This document shows positions 11,867-22,297 of a stretch of DNA of 64,000 nt, in pieces. Position 1 is the stretch's first letter. Every line of letters begins with the position of its first letter. The DNA comes from Aspidapion aeneum (Eukaryota > Arthropoda > Insecta > Coleoptera > Brentidae): the NCBI GenBank assembly GCA_963576565.1, contig OY755042.1, positions 14,607,272-14,671,271 on the forward strand, given 5' to 3'. The notes beneath the pieces are model-generated. The model saw only the letters and a program-made list of their open reading frames with translations. It was not told where the DNA came from and searched no databases. The translations under genes were made by a program, and so were the position numbers.

Positions 11867-11914
11867 AGTGTTGACAGTTAACCGTTTCGTCCTTATGGGA
11901 CTCCTCAGAACACT
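11867..11914 (-). ncRNA. type I hammerhead ribozyme, copy 4
   Basis: Intact core, stems I-III and GUC site, matching copy 1. Predicted cleavage between 11873 and 11872 on the minus strand. Confidence 0.85.
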
Positions 11915-12391
11915 GCTGGTCGATGTGACAAATCTTGCGAAGTTAATCAGACGGTTTTGTCTCTAATTAAATGTAATTAGTGAGCGAACTATAGCAAGAG
12001 GCGCCATCTACCGAGATACGAGAGAAACAAAAAAAAAAAACCAAAAGCAGGCGAAAGAAAACACTGCTATACAATATCGATCAATGAAAAGATCGAATGC
12101 AAATAAAAGAAAACAACTATAGTCCGTGACCTACGACAGCTCTTTGTCTTTCAGGCCGGATCAACACAGATTGCATTTTTACCCGTCTTCAAGACAGTGA
12201 GCGTCAATCAACGGAATTTTTAAGCCAAATAATACTAACAAACGTGGAATTTCGTACCCGTGAATTTAAAAATCAAACAAGTTTCGTGGCTAATCGGGCA
12301 AAAAGGAGTTTTTTTGTTTCCCTTATATTTTTCCGTGGGTAGCCTGAAAGCTAAACCTCACGGGGGTCCAAGATCTAATGGACACCTAATA

Positions 12392-12439
12392 AGTGTTGAC
12401 AGTTAACCGTTTCGTCCTTATGGGACTCCTCAGAACACT
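12392..12439 (-). ncRNA. type I hammerhead ribozyme, copy 5
   Basis: Intact copy in the truncated fifth unit, 15 bp before the inversion point. Predicted cleavage between 12398 and 12397. It faces copy 6 (12728-12775) in opposite orientation, 289 bp away. Confidence 0.85.
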
Positions 12440-12727
12440 GCTGGTCGATGTGACTTGAAGACGGGTAAAAATGCAATCTGTGTTGATCCGGCCTGAAAGA
12501 CAAAGAGCTGTCGTAGGTCACGGACTATAGTTGTTTTCTTTTATTTGCATTCGATCTTTTCATTGATCGATATTGTATAGCAGTGTTTTCTTTCGCCTGC
12601 TTTTGGTTTTTTTGTTTCTCTCGTATCTCGGTAGATGGCGCCTCTTGCTATAGTTCGCTCACTAATTACATTTAATTAGAGTCAAAACCGTCTGATTAAC
12701 TTCGCAAGATTTGTCACATCGACCAGC

Positions 12728-12775
12728 AGTGTTCTGAGGAGTCCCATAAGGACGAAACGGTTAACTGTCAACACT
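12728..12775 (+). ncRNA. type I hammerhead ribozyme, copy 6
   Basis: First copy of the inverted part, readable directly on the plus strand: AGTGTT, CTGAGGAG, TCCCATAAGGAC, GAAACGG, TTAACTGTC, AACACT. Predicted cleavage between 12769 and 12770. Antisense to the host gene. Confidence 0.85.
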
Positions 12776-13247
12776 TATTAGGTGTCCATTAGATCTTGGA
12801 CCCCCGTGAGGTTTAGCTTTCAGGCTACCCACGGAAAAATATAAGGGAAACAAAAAAACTCCTTTTTGCCCGATTAGCCACGAAACTTGTTTGATTTTTA
12901 AATTCACGGGTACGAAATTCCACGTTTGTTAGTATTATTTGGCTTAAAAATTCCGTTGATTGACGCTCACTGTCTTGAAGACGGGTAAAAATGCAATCTG
13001 TGTTGATCCGGCCTGAAAGACAAAGAGCTGTCGTAGGTCACGGACTATAGTTGTTTTCTTTTATTTGCATTCGATCTTTTCATTGATCGATATTGTATAG
13101 CAGTGTTTTCTTTCGCCTGCTTTTGGTTTTTTTGTTTCTCTCGTATCTCGGTAGATGGCGCCTCTTGCTATAGTTCGCTCACTAATTACATTTAATTAGA
13201 GACAAAACCGTCTGATTAACTTCGCAAAATTTGTCACATCGACCAGC

Positions 13248-13295
13248 AGTGTTCTGAGGAGTCCCATAAGGACGAAACGGTTAACTGTCAACACT
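13248..13295 (+). ncRNA. type I hammerhead ribozyme, copy 7
   Basis: Second inverted copy, identical to copy 6. Predicted cleavage between 13289 and 13290, exactly 520 nt after the copy 6 site, so a 520-nt monomer would be released from a plus-strand transcript. Confidence 0.85.
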
Positions 13296-13559
13296 TATTA
13301 GGTGTCCATTAGATCTTGGACCCCCGTGAGGTTTAGCTTTCAGGCTACCCACGGAAAAATATAAGGGAAACAAAAAAACTCCTTTTTGCCCGATTAGCCA
13401 CGAAACTTGTTTGATTTTTAATTTATAATATTTGACCTTGAAGTGCAATAGAACTTGGGAGTGAGATTTCTATCGAAAACACTCACAGAAGCATTCTCAT
13501 TACCATTAAATTTATGTCAGATGTTTAATGATAAAAATGTCATTTTGTATTATTATTAT

Positions 13560-13790
13560 AATTTCTATTTGGTCCAAATAGTATCATTTTTTACAAAAAA
13601 ACAGCGTGCGTAAAAAAAATTTTCACGCACGCCAAACCAGTTTTTTACGCACGCCGTGCGTGAAAATATTTTTTTACGCACAGCATGCGGGAAGTTGAAC
13701 TTTCCACATGAAAATTGGTGCGGAAAAAAGTGTTTTACGCTCGCAAGTAGGAAAAAGTAATAAAAACTTAACAAAACCCAAGTGACACGT
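13560..13790. repeat. GCGTGCGTAAAA hairpin cluster
   Basis: Short inverted motifs around TTTTTTACGCACGC and GCGTGCGTAAAAAA, with a self-complementary ACGCACGCCGTGCGTG core (13646-13661) and further TTTTACGC copies. It can form several nested hairpins. Similar CCGCACGC motifs recur at 31110-31450. The two short minus-strand ORFs here are artefacts of the repeat. Confidence 0.5.
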
Positions 13791-14278
13791 TACAGACGTG
13801 ATATTTTTATGTTTCATTTCTTTGTTAGTTTCTTCTAATTTTTTGGCGACTTTACGTGGATTCATAACTAAAGTTATCCGTATACTTTATACTTAAATTT
13901 AAAAAACTTCGGTAACCCTGTAATAAATATTGTTTTTTGTCTGTAACTACCAAAATCCGGTTTTGTTTTAAAAAAGGGCCATAAGCATTTTATGTCAGGT
14001 GGTGTGCAACTTTTAGAGTCAAACGTCCAAAACTAATTTTTTAAAAGAAGGCTTAAGATTATGTAGAGTCGTATTGCCAAAAATATTAGCCCTTCCTCCC
14101 GAAAAAAAAATCTTTTTTTTCTGGGGAGAGGCTCAGGAAAAATAAACAATGTAGTTTTTTTATTGTATTTAAAAAATCATTGTTGGGCTAATATGCTTTC
14201 CGTTTAATTAAAATGTCATTCTAAATTCCCGCAGCTCTTTAACGAATTTTTTGAAGTAGAAAATAGCTACACACCTAC

Positions 14279-14487
14279 CAAGTTTCTTGCATTTCCAGCT
14301 TCCAACCAAGCCTTTAATACCGAGTCGTTAAATCCATTAATTTGACCAGCACTTAGAAATCTTAAATTCGGTATTCTAGTCAACATATCGATTAAACATT
14401 CGGTTGATAAATCAGTTGCAGTTATATCCAGTTCTTGTAGGAAACATTTTTCCCATTCTGCTTGCATAAGATACTCGCTTTGTAAAT
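14279..14487 (-). CDS. F-box/LRR protein, fifth shared exon
   Basis: 209 bp; acceptor TTTAG at 14492-14488 and donor TTG|GTAGGT at 14278-14273. Two bases complete an asparagine codon split from exon 4, then 69 codons leave phase 0. It encodes LQSEYLMQAEWEKCFLQELD, then ITATDLSTECLIDMLTRIPN, and ends FNDSVLKAWLEAGNARNL: two LRR units with the LxxLDITxTxLS pattern. Phases agree with both neighbours. Confidence 0.9.
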
Positions 14488-15936
14488 CTAAAGTAATAAG
14501 TATAATAAATATATGTATATGTTTCTATGTGGATGGATTTTTACCATGATCTAACATATTTGAGAAAAGTCTGTTCAAATTCTTTGCTTTATTTATTACT
14601 TTTGACAGATATAATTTAGCAAATTAACTTGTTCACATAAAAATACAGTTCAATGTGGTTAGTTGTAGTAAATTAGAAGAGGGCAATTAGAGGACTAACT
14701 ATCTTTCTTGGTCACGTTATTAAGTTTCATGTAGTCGGCACAGAATCTAAAACGTCCTTCTTTTTAGTGACAGACAACTAGAGATGATCAAGGGTTTGTG
14801 CTGTGAACAATTTGACAAGATCATGATAACATTGATAGTGTTCTTGGTGACCATCATGGCCACAATAAAGGGTATAATTTAAATGATGCACAAACTTTAA
14901 GGAGCGGTAGGTTAAAAAAGGAAAAAAATCCTATTACATTTAAAATAAACCTCTTTGTTTTTTAGAAACAATGTGTCAAAGTTTAAAAACATCGATTTTA
15001 ACATTAAACAGACAATCGAAATTTTGTGAACTATGCACTACAGTAAAGAGTGTTAAAATTATTAAAAAAAAAAAGAATAATACTTAAAATTAAAAATGTT
15101 TAATGTGTATTTATTAAGGTGTAGATGTATGTACAAAAACCTATCCAAATTTTTTTTGTAAATTTAATAGCTCAGAAAAATTAATTCCTAAAAAAATTGA
15201 TAAATTTATACCCACTACAAAGGTTACCTCTCTTTAATATTTTTTGATCATATTATATCACAAAATTATTTGACCCTGTAAACTTTACAAATGCTATTAC
15301 TTAGAAACAAAAACCTTTTTGTCTACTTTATTGACCGTTCCTACCACCCCTTAAAGTTTTGTAGATCATTTAAATTACACCCTGTATATTTTCTGTATAG
15401 TAAATTATAAAAACCAAATACCCACCACTGAAACCATGGATGTAGTGAGGGTGTTGTCAATTCTGGGTGGAGACTAACTTTCTTTTTTGGTCACGTTATT
15501 GCGCTTCATGCAGTCGATAAAAAATCTATGACATCATCGATTAGAATGCGGCAAATCTTTTTAAAAGCTCTTTAGATAAAAGGAATTCTAGGTGACCCTG
15601 CGTACGTAGACTGTGGCGTTCCGCAGGGAACGGTCCACGGTCCTATTTCATTTAATAATATGTAAACGATCTGTACCAAATTGAAAGTCGTGCGGAGATT
15701 ACTACGTTCGCTGATGGTGCCGAGATTCAGTACAAAATTTATTTTTGTTAAGTATCAATTTTCAAAAAACATTTTTTATGCCCTTTAGCAGCTATGCAAA
15801 TAGACTGCCGGCATATGACAATTTGACCTTTTCCCACATGTCAAAAAATATAATATAATATAGGAATATTGACATAGTCACCTCAAATGGGTTTACCACG
15901 TTGAATATACAAAAACTGATCTAAGTAGTCTTGATG

Positions 15937-16600
15937 ACAAGACGCTAGCCCTACCAAGTCCACTTACAATCCCTGACTTCGCATGCGCAGATCTACCAAT
16001 ATTATTTACCTCATATATTAGAATAGATGAATACAGGGTGATTTTCACTTGAATGATTCTAACCACATGAAAATAATAAGTTTCAAAAACCTAACCTAAC
16101 GAAACCTAATCAATTCTAACCAAACCGAACCAAAGCAAACTGAACCAATATTTTTTTTCAAAAAAAAAAACTTTCCTGCCTTCCTACCTGGGATCCTAGA
16201 GGATGTGAATCCGAACCGAACCGAACCTAACTAAACTGAACCACACCTAACTTAACCAAACTAAACTACAACACTGCTAATTCGGTTTAGTTGGGTAGGG
16301 TTAGGTTTGGATAGGTTCGGTACGGTCCGGTTCGGATTCACATCCGGATCCCGGGTAGGAAGTTAGGAAAGTTGTTTTTTTTTTAAATTATTGGTTTAGT
16401 TTGATTTGGTTCGGTTCGGTTAGATTTGATTAGGTTTCGTTAGGTTAGGTTTTTGAAACTTTCTATTTTCATTTGTTTAGAATCATTCAAGTGAAAATCA
16501 CCCTGTTCATCTATTCTAATACATGAGGTAAATAATATTGGTAGATCTGCGCATGCGAAGTCAGGGATCGAAAGTGGACTTGGTAGGGCTAGCGTCTTGT
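15937..16600. mobile_element. 664-bp near-perfect palindromic foldback element, 9-bp target duplication
   Basis: The arms run from ACAAGACGCTAGCCCTACC inward and mirror each other to the centre near 16270. GTCTTGATG flanks both sides (15928-15936 and 16601-16609). Removing the element and one duplication restores the reading frame of the interrupted RT tail (SLD to VVQK), which fixes both boundaries. Arms are rich in CCTAA, CCGAACC and AACC motifs. A 9-bp duplication with long TIRs fits Mutator-like or foldback (FB) elements. No coding capacity. Confidence 0.85.
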
Positions 16601-16820
16601 GTCTTGATGTGGTGCAGAAATGGCTTTTAAAATATTTTACAAGAAAGATAGAATTTATCTAACTGACATGCTGTTTGCTTATAGTGAAATCTCTGATGTG
16701 AGACCATTATTTTTTCAAAGTATGGCATTGAGAATATTTATGAAAATAATTACAACCCGAAATATAGAACATGAATATAACACAAGGCACAAGCAAACAG
16801 GCATTATAATACCCCAAAAG

Positions 16821-17540
16821 AAATACTCTGCCAATATATGGGCCCCTAAGCTCACACTAGGTACTATAGTTATAGTTTACGTGTGAGCTAATATAACTAA
16901 AAACTGAAATATATTTTATTCAACTCCAGACTAAATTACCTTTTGTTTGATACCACACAAGCCCTGGTTTGTCTTAAACTCAAATTTTTAAAATCTACCC
17001 CACCCTTAAAAAAAACAAAAACTATAATGTATTTTGTTAAACTCCGGACTCAATTACCTTTCGTTTGATATCACACACGCCATATTTTCACTTAAACTCT
17101 AATTTTTTAAATATACACCCACCCTTTTTTTAAAATAAATTAAAATGTATTTTGTTTAACTCCAGACTCAATTACCTTTCGTTTGATATCACACACGCCA
17201 TATTTGCACATAAACTCTAATTTTTTAAATCTACCTCCACCCTTTTATTCGGTTTGTGTTCGGCGGATTTTGTTCATTTTTAAATGGGACCATCTCGACC
17301 CAAGACCCAGCCTAGGTACCAAATTTCATTAAAATCGGCCAAGCGGTTTTTGAGTAATGCGCGTTGGTCGTTACAGACATACAGACAGACAGACAGACAA
17401 ACGGCACAACAAAAAAGTTTCAAAATCATCTGAAACGCAAAGATATATAAAAATTTTTGAAATCGGAGCAACTTTTTTTTTCTCGAAAAAATTAGGATCA
17501 CCAAAGCTCACACTACTATAGTATAGTATATGTGTTGGCT
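16821..17540 (-). mobile_element. Helitron-like element, copy E4 (first of a tandem set)
   Basis: Inverted orientation: AAATACTCTGCCAATATATG at the left, CTGT tract as ACAGACAG near 17380, end ATATGTGTTGGCT in place of the usual ATATGTGTGAGCTAATA. Inserted in the RT tail. More diverged from E5 and E6 than those are from each other. Confidence 0.7.
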
Positions 17541-18389
17541 AAAAATCCGTTGGACAAAGATGCTTTGTATATTTATGTACCAGTGTATTTCAAAAATTCA
17601 GATTTATTAAGAACTACACAGTCGTTACAAACCTTTAAAAAGTCATCAAAGGTCATGCTTTCAAAGGAAATACTCTGCCAATATATGGGCCCCTAAGCTC
17701 ACACTAGGTACTATAGTTATAGTGTACGTGTGAGCTAATATAACTAAAAACTGAAATATATTTTATTTAACTCCAGACTAAATTACCTTTTGTTTGATAC
17801 CACACAAGCCATGTTTTGACTTAAACTCAAATTTTTTAAATCTACCCCCACCCTTAAAAAAAACAAAAAACTAAAATGTATTTTGTTAAACTCCGGACTC
17901 AATTACCTTTCGTTTGATATCACACACGCCATATTTTCACTTAAACTCTAATTTTTAAAATATACCCCCACCCTTTTTTTTAAATAAATTAAAATGTATT
18001 TTGTTTAACTGCAGACTCAATTACCTGTCGTTTGATATCACACACGCCATATTTTCACATAAACTCTAATTTTTGAAATCTACCCCCACCCTTTTATTTG
18101 GTTTCTGTTCGGTGGATTTTGTTCATTTTTAAATGGGACCATCTCGACCCAAGACCCAGCCTAGGTACCAAATTTCATTAAAATCGGCCAAGCGGTTTTT
18201 GAGTAATGCGCGTTGGTCGTTACAGACATACAGACAGACAGACAGACAAACGGCACAACAAAAAAGTTTCAAAATCATCTGAAACGCAAAGATATATAAA
18301 AATTTTTGAAATCGGAGCAACTTTTTTTTTCTCGAAAAAATTAGGATCACCAAAGCTCACACTACTATAGTATAGTATATGTGTTGGCT
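17541..18389 (-). repeat. 849-bp tandem unit 1: captured RT flank plus Helitron-like copy E5
   Basis: 17541-17667 is 127 bp of RT-tail coding DNA beginning AAAAATCCGTTGG. 17668-18389 is a full element copy with the altered end GTTGGCT. The next unit starts exactly 849 bp later with the same flank. The two units are nearly identical by eye, which indicates recent duplication. Confidence 0.8.
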
Positions 18390-19241
18390 AAAAATCCGTT
18401 GGACAAAGATGCTTTGTATATTTATGTACCAGTGTATTTCAAAAATTCAGATTTATTAAGAACTACACAGTCGTTACAAACCTTTAAAAAGTCATCAAAG
18501 GTCATGCTTTCAAAGGAAATACTCTGCCAATATATGGGCCCCTAAGCTCACACTAGGTACTATAGTTATAGTGTACGTGTGAGCTAATATAACTAAAAAC
18601 TGAAATATATTTTATTTAACTCCAGACTAAATTACCTTTTGTTTGATACCACACAAGCCATGTTTTGACTTAAACTCAAATTTTTTAAATCTACCCCCAC
18701 CCTTAAAAAAAACAAAAAACTAAAATGTATTTTGTTAAACTCCGGACTCAATTACCTTTCGTTTGATATCACACACGCCATATTTTCACTTAAACTCTAA
18801 TTTTTAAAATATACCCCCACCCTTTTTTTTAAATAAATTAAAATGTATTTTGTTTAACTGCAGACTCAATTACCTTTCGTTTGATATCACACACGCCATA
18901 TTTTCACATAAACTCTAATTTTTGAAATCTACCCCCACCCTTTTATTTGGTTTCTGTTCGGTGGATTTTGTTCATTTTTAAATGGGACCATCTCGACCCA
19001 AGACCCAGCCTAGGTACCAAATTTCATTAAAATCGGCCAAGCGGTTTTTGAGTTATGCGCGTTGGTCGTTACAGACATACAGACAGACAGACAGACAGAC
19101 GGCGCAACAAAAAAGTTTCAAAATCATCTGAAAAGCAAAGATATATAAAAAATTTTGAAATCGGAGCAACTTTTTTTTTCTCGAAAAAATTAGGATCACC
19201 ATAGCTCACACTACTATAGTATAGTATATGTGTGAGCTAAT
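18390..19241 (-). repeat. tandem unit 2: captured RT flank plus Helitron-like copy E6
   Basis: 18390-18516 repeats the 127-bp RT flank. 18517-19241 is the last element copy and ends with the canonical ATATGTGTGAGCTAATA. Only this copy has the standard family end, so the array has one normal terminus and two read-through junctions. Confidence 0.8.
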
Positions 19242-20277
19242 AAGCAGAGACGAAATTCATGATTTACCTGATTGAATACACATGTAGTTTAATTCTTTAA
19301 CTTTTTAAGGAGCCAAATTAAAAAAGGTATATTCTCAAAATATATATATATATTTTTACTTCTATTTTTATGCAAAAAGATTTACTATCTAAATTCAATA
19401 TTATTAGATTTCTCGTTGATAAATATTTAATTATTGTAGCGTTCTTTGACTCCATCAAACAACGACTGTGGGTATACTGGTTCATTTTTTTGTAAAAAAT
19501 CCATAGGTACTCTTAATTACTTTTCTCCCCCATGCGCAAGAATACTGTTGTGGGCGTAAACGTATTTATTGTAAAGAACATTGTAAACAAACAAAAAATG
19601 CTATATAATAATAAAAAATAATTGCTAAGCATTTTATTGCAAATATATTAAAGATTCTTTATGTTTGGCCATTGATATTTGGTCAGGTTTGTTTTACAAC
19701 AATCAATTCAATACCCATAAAGCCTCATGTAGTTACTTTTATCTGTTACACATTTCAGAATAGGTCGGATAAAAAAAGTGAGCCAATATCTACAGGCCTT
19801 TTCAACATATCGAAAATTTTTTTTGCGAAAAGTTGAATTATCGTAGCCATCTTCTATAAACAAATTTAATACAATTTGGTAGTTTTGTATTGTATTAAAT
19901 TACGATAACAAATTTCTATAGGCCTTTTACTCCTTTTTAGAAAACGTTTACAAATCCTACATACTACAAAATAGTAGTTTTCTTAATCAGTGCGCAAAGT
20001 AATGTTTCCCGCATAAACCAAAACAAATCCACACTTACTCGATCTACTTCCAAAAAAAAACAGTTTTGTTATTTTAAATAGGTGAAAATGCTAGTGAAAA
20101 TGTTCCAGATGTGCTCTAAACTAACCTGAAAGCGTTGTTTGACAATTTTGGAGGGAGTGCTACTTTGAATATAGAAAAGTGTGCGCAAAGTAGCTTCTTT
20201 GCGGTCAGTCATAGAAAAAGCTATATTTTAAAATTTTTAAAATGTACCTGATGCGCAAAATTTGCAGTTTAACTTAC

Positions 20278-20383
20278 TTGTGCCGTTCATTAGCAAACAT
20301 GTCAATCTTCGGTTCCTCTGGAAGAGTGTTTTAAGCGTGCTACCAGTTACCTTATTGCAGAAGTTTACCGCCAAACATTCTAA
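20278..20383 (-). CDS. F-box/LRR protein, fourth shared exon
   Basis: 106 bp, phase 0 in and phase 1 out. Acceptor ATTTTTCAG at 20392-20384 and donor A|GTAAGT at 20277-20272. It encodes LECLAVNFCNKVTGSTLKTL followed by FQRNRRLTCLLMNGT, a classic LRR-CC unit (L-x2-L-x-V-x2-C-x2-V-T). The ORF around it continues into intron on both sides, which hides the true ends. Confidence 0.9.
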
Positions 20384-20459
20384 CTGAAAAATATCAAAGA
20401 ATTTGAGGCTATAAATTGGCAAATTCCAATTTTTGATAAATAACATTTGACACAAATTT

Positions 20460-21100
20460 TGTTTTTGCGATTTGTAACAATTAACTATAATAGCTAACAA
20501 AGTATAAAAGGCAACTTCAAAGTCAACCACGGACACCGGTGTTGCGCCTGACTACAGTAATCAAACTACAAGTTATAAGGTATATCAAAAAAAGTAAAAA
20601 AATTGGTGTAACCTATTTTTTTATTCAACGAGTGAAACGACAGCGATCCAATGAAACTAAGTGGTCCATGGCGGGACGAAAAAGTTCACCGGTCTATAAG
20701 GAAGAAAGACATTTCGTCGAAATTTCTTGCTTCCTTATAGACCGGTGGACGTTTTCGTCCCGCCATGGACATAGTTTTCTTGGTTCGCTGTCGTTACACT
20801 CGTTGAATGAAATATAGATTTGATTACTGTAGTCAGGCAAGTCATGCTGAGGATGGAAATGCCTTTTTCCGAAACACCGGTGTCCGTGATTGACTTTACC
20901 CCTTGGAAGTTGCCTTTTATGCTTTGTTAACTCATTGTTTTCGGCTTCGAAACGACGCCGTGGAGACGGTGATAGCATGGTCTGATTGAACTGTGACGAA
21001 ATGTCTTTCTTCCTTATAGACCGGTGGACGTTTTCGTCTCGCCATGGACTTAGTTTCCTTGGTTGGCTGTCGTTTCACTCGAATGAAAATCACACCACTT
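20460..21100. repeat. compound palindrome next to exon 4
   Basis: 20470-20715 and 20720-20950 are inverted copies. Shared blocks include GACACCGGTGTTGCG versus AACACCGGTGTCCG, TATAAAAGGCAACTTC, and CATGGCGGGACGAAAA versus TTTTCGTCCCGCCATG with CCGGTCTATAAGGAAG at the tip. A third arm copy (ATGTCTTTCTTCCTTATAGACC) lies at about 21000-21085. It begins about 80 bp upstream of exon 4. The ORFs at 20539-20978 are palindrome artefacts. Confidence 0.7.
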
Positions 21101-21550
21101 TTTTGATGATTTTTGATTTAAATTATAATAGCGTTTGGATTGATACCAAAAAGTCTTAAGCTTATGATTCTTTTAGATTTAAAAAATGCAGCTGGCATCC
21201 GATTTTGGAAATCTCGCGTGTATAGTGCTTCTATATTGCTAAGAACGCTTTTACAATGCTAAATGATAAAATCAATATTATAAAAAGCTCTTGTTATAAT
21301 ACCTATTTATTAAAAAACTCAATAGCCCAACTATACGCGCGTCTTTTTTTTACTCTAACCTAAAACCTAGACATTATAGACCAATTAATATAGCATCTAA
21401 ACAAATGCAATGCAACAAAACCTGCCAAGGTCACTTGACGTCCCACAACCTTAAAATTTTTAAATCACTCTTGAATTATATTGGAAATAATTTCGTGTAA
21501 ACATTGATGGAAATGAGTATAATTTTGATTAAAGCCGAATGTTGACACTA

Positions 21551-22297
21551 TTAGCTCACACATATACTATACTATAGTAGTGTGAGCTATGGTGATCCTA
21601 ATTTTTTCGAGAAAAAAAAAGTTGCTCCGATTTCAAAAATTTTTATATATCTTTGCGTTTCAGATGATTTTGAAACTTTTTTGTTGCGCCGTCTGTCTGT
21701 CTGTCGGTCTGTCTGTATGTCTGTCTGTCTGTCTGTCTGTATGTCTGTAACGACCAACGCGCATAACTCAAAAACCGCTTGGCCGATTTTAATGAAATTT
21801 GGTACCTAGGCTGGGTCTTGGGTCGAGATGGTCCCATTTAAAAATGAACAAAATCCACCGAACAGAAACCAAATAAAAGGGTGGGGGTAGATTTCAAAAA
21901 TTAGAGTTTATGTGAAAATATGGCGTGTGTGATATCAAACGAAAGGTAATTGAGTCTGCAGTTAAACAAAATACATTTTAACTTATTTAAAAAAAAAGGT
22001 GGGGGTATATTTTAAAAATTAGAGTTTAAGTGAAAATATGGCGTGTGTGATATCAAACGAAAGGTAATTGAGTCCGGAGTTTAATAAAATACATTTTTGT
22101 TTTTTTTAAGGGTGGGGGTAGATTTCAAAAATTTGAGTTTAAGTCAAAACATGGCTTGTGTGGTATCAAACAAAAGGTAATTTAGTCTGGAGTTAAATAA
22201 AATATATTTCAGTTTTTAGTTATATTAGCTCACACGTACACTATAACTATAGTACCTAGTGTGAGCTTAGGGGCCCATATATTGGCAGAGTATTTTT
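21551..22297 (+). mobile_element. Helitron-like element, copy E7
   Basis: Complete copy, close in sequence to E5/E6 ('GAACAGAAACCAAATAAAAG', 'CTGCAGTTAAAC'), so they are probably from one subfamily. The CTGT tract (21691-21748) is interrupted by CGGT and ATGT. Lies in the intron between shared exons 3 and 4. Confidence 0.7.

Larger units (their letters stand above)
10151..13421. repeat. tandem 520-bp hammerhead-ribozyme satellite with central inversion
   Basis: Units start at TAACAAACGTGG: 10151, 10671, 11191, 11711 and 12236, with spacings 520, 520, 520 and 525 (the last from a longer A-run). At 12454/12455 the sequence switches to the reverse complement and runs 1.9 units to 13421. Copies are nearly identical by eye. 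TTTATAATAT (extendable to TTAATTTATAATAT) abuts both outer edges, at 10141-10150 and 13422-13431, like a target-site duplication. Each complete unit holds one type I hammerhead. No ORF is conserved. This could be a retrozyme, a hammerhead satellite, or a non-autonomous Penelope-like element; the inverted dimer plus long duplication favour a mobile origin. Confidence 0.9.
15590..17667 (+). pseudogene. non-LTR RT relic, interrupted twice
   Basis: Upstream piece (15590-15720) reads DCGVPQGTVHGP, then a slipped FADG-like active-site remnant. This is the RT palm segment of a CR1/Jockey-type element. A later piece (about 15890-15936) reads WVYHVEYTKTDLSSLD and resumes across a 664-bp insertion as VVQK, then MAFKIFYKKDRIYLTD (16619 on). 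The tail HEYNTRHKQTGIIIPQK is cut at 16820 by a Helitron-like element and resumes at 17541 as NPLDKDALYIYVPVYFKNSD and SLQTFKKSSKVML. Order and spacing match the C-terminal region of such polyproteins. Frameshifts make it inactive. Confidence 0.65.
14488..20277 (-). other. intron 4-5 interval, nested non-LTR, palindrome and Helitron-like insertions
   Basis: 5.8-kb intron between the fourth and fifth shared exons. 14488-15580 and 19242-20277 hold no gene or clear repeat beyond the short end motif 'CACCCTGTATA'-like sequences near 15376. 15590-19241 is the nested complex described separately. Confidence 0.55.

Noticed and set aside
10151..13421. CRISPR-like or ordinary satellite interpretation of the direct repeats
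   Set aside because: The units are 520 bp without spacers, in eukaryotic intronic DNA. The hammerhead and flanking duplication point to a mobile or ribozyme repeat.
16090..16460. Telomere-like CCTAA/TTAGG words suggesting an interstitial telomere
   Set aside because: The words are irregular (CCTAACC, CCGAACC, AACCTAAT) and sit in the arms of a palindromic element with a 9-bp target duplication, so an insertion explains them better than a telomere relic.
20539..20978. Two opposed ORFs of about 90 codons
   Set aside because: They lie in the palindromic repeat and mirror each other.
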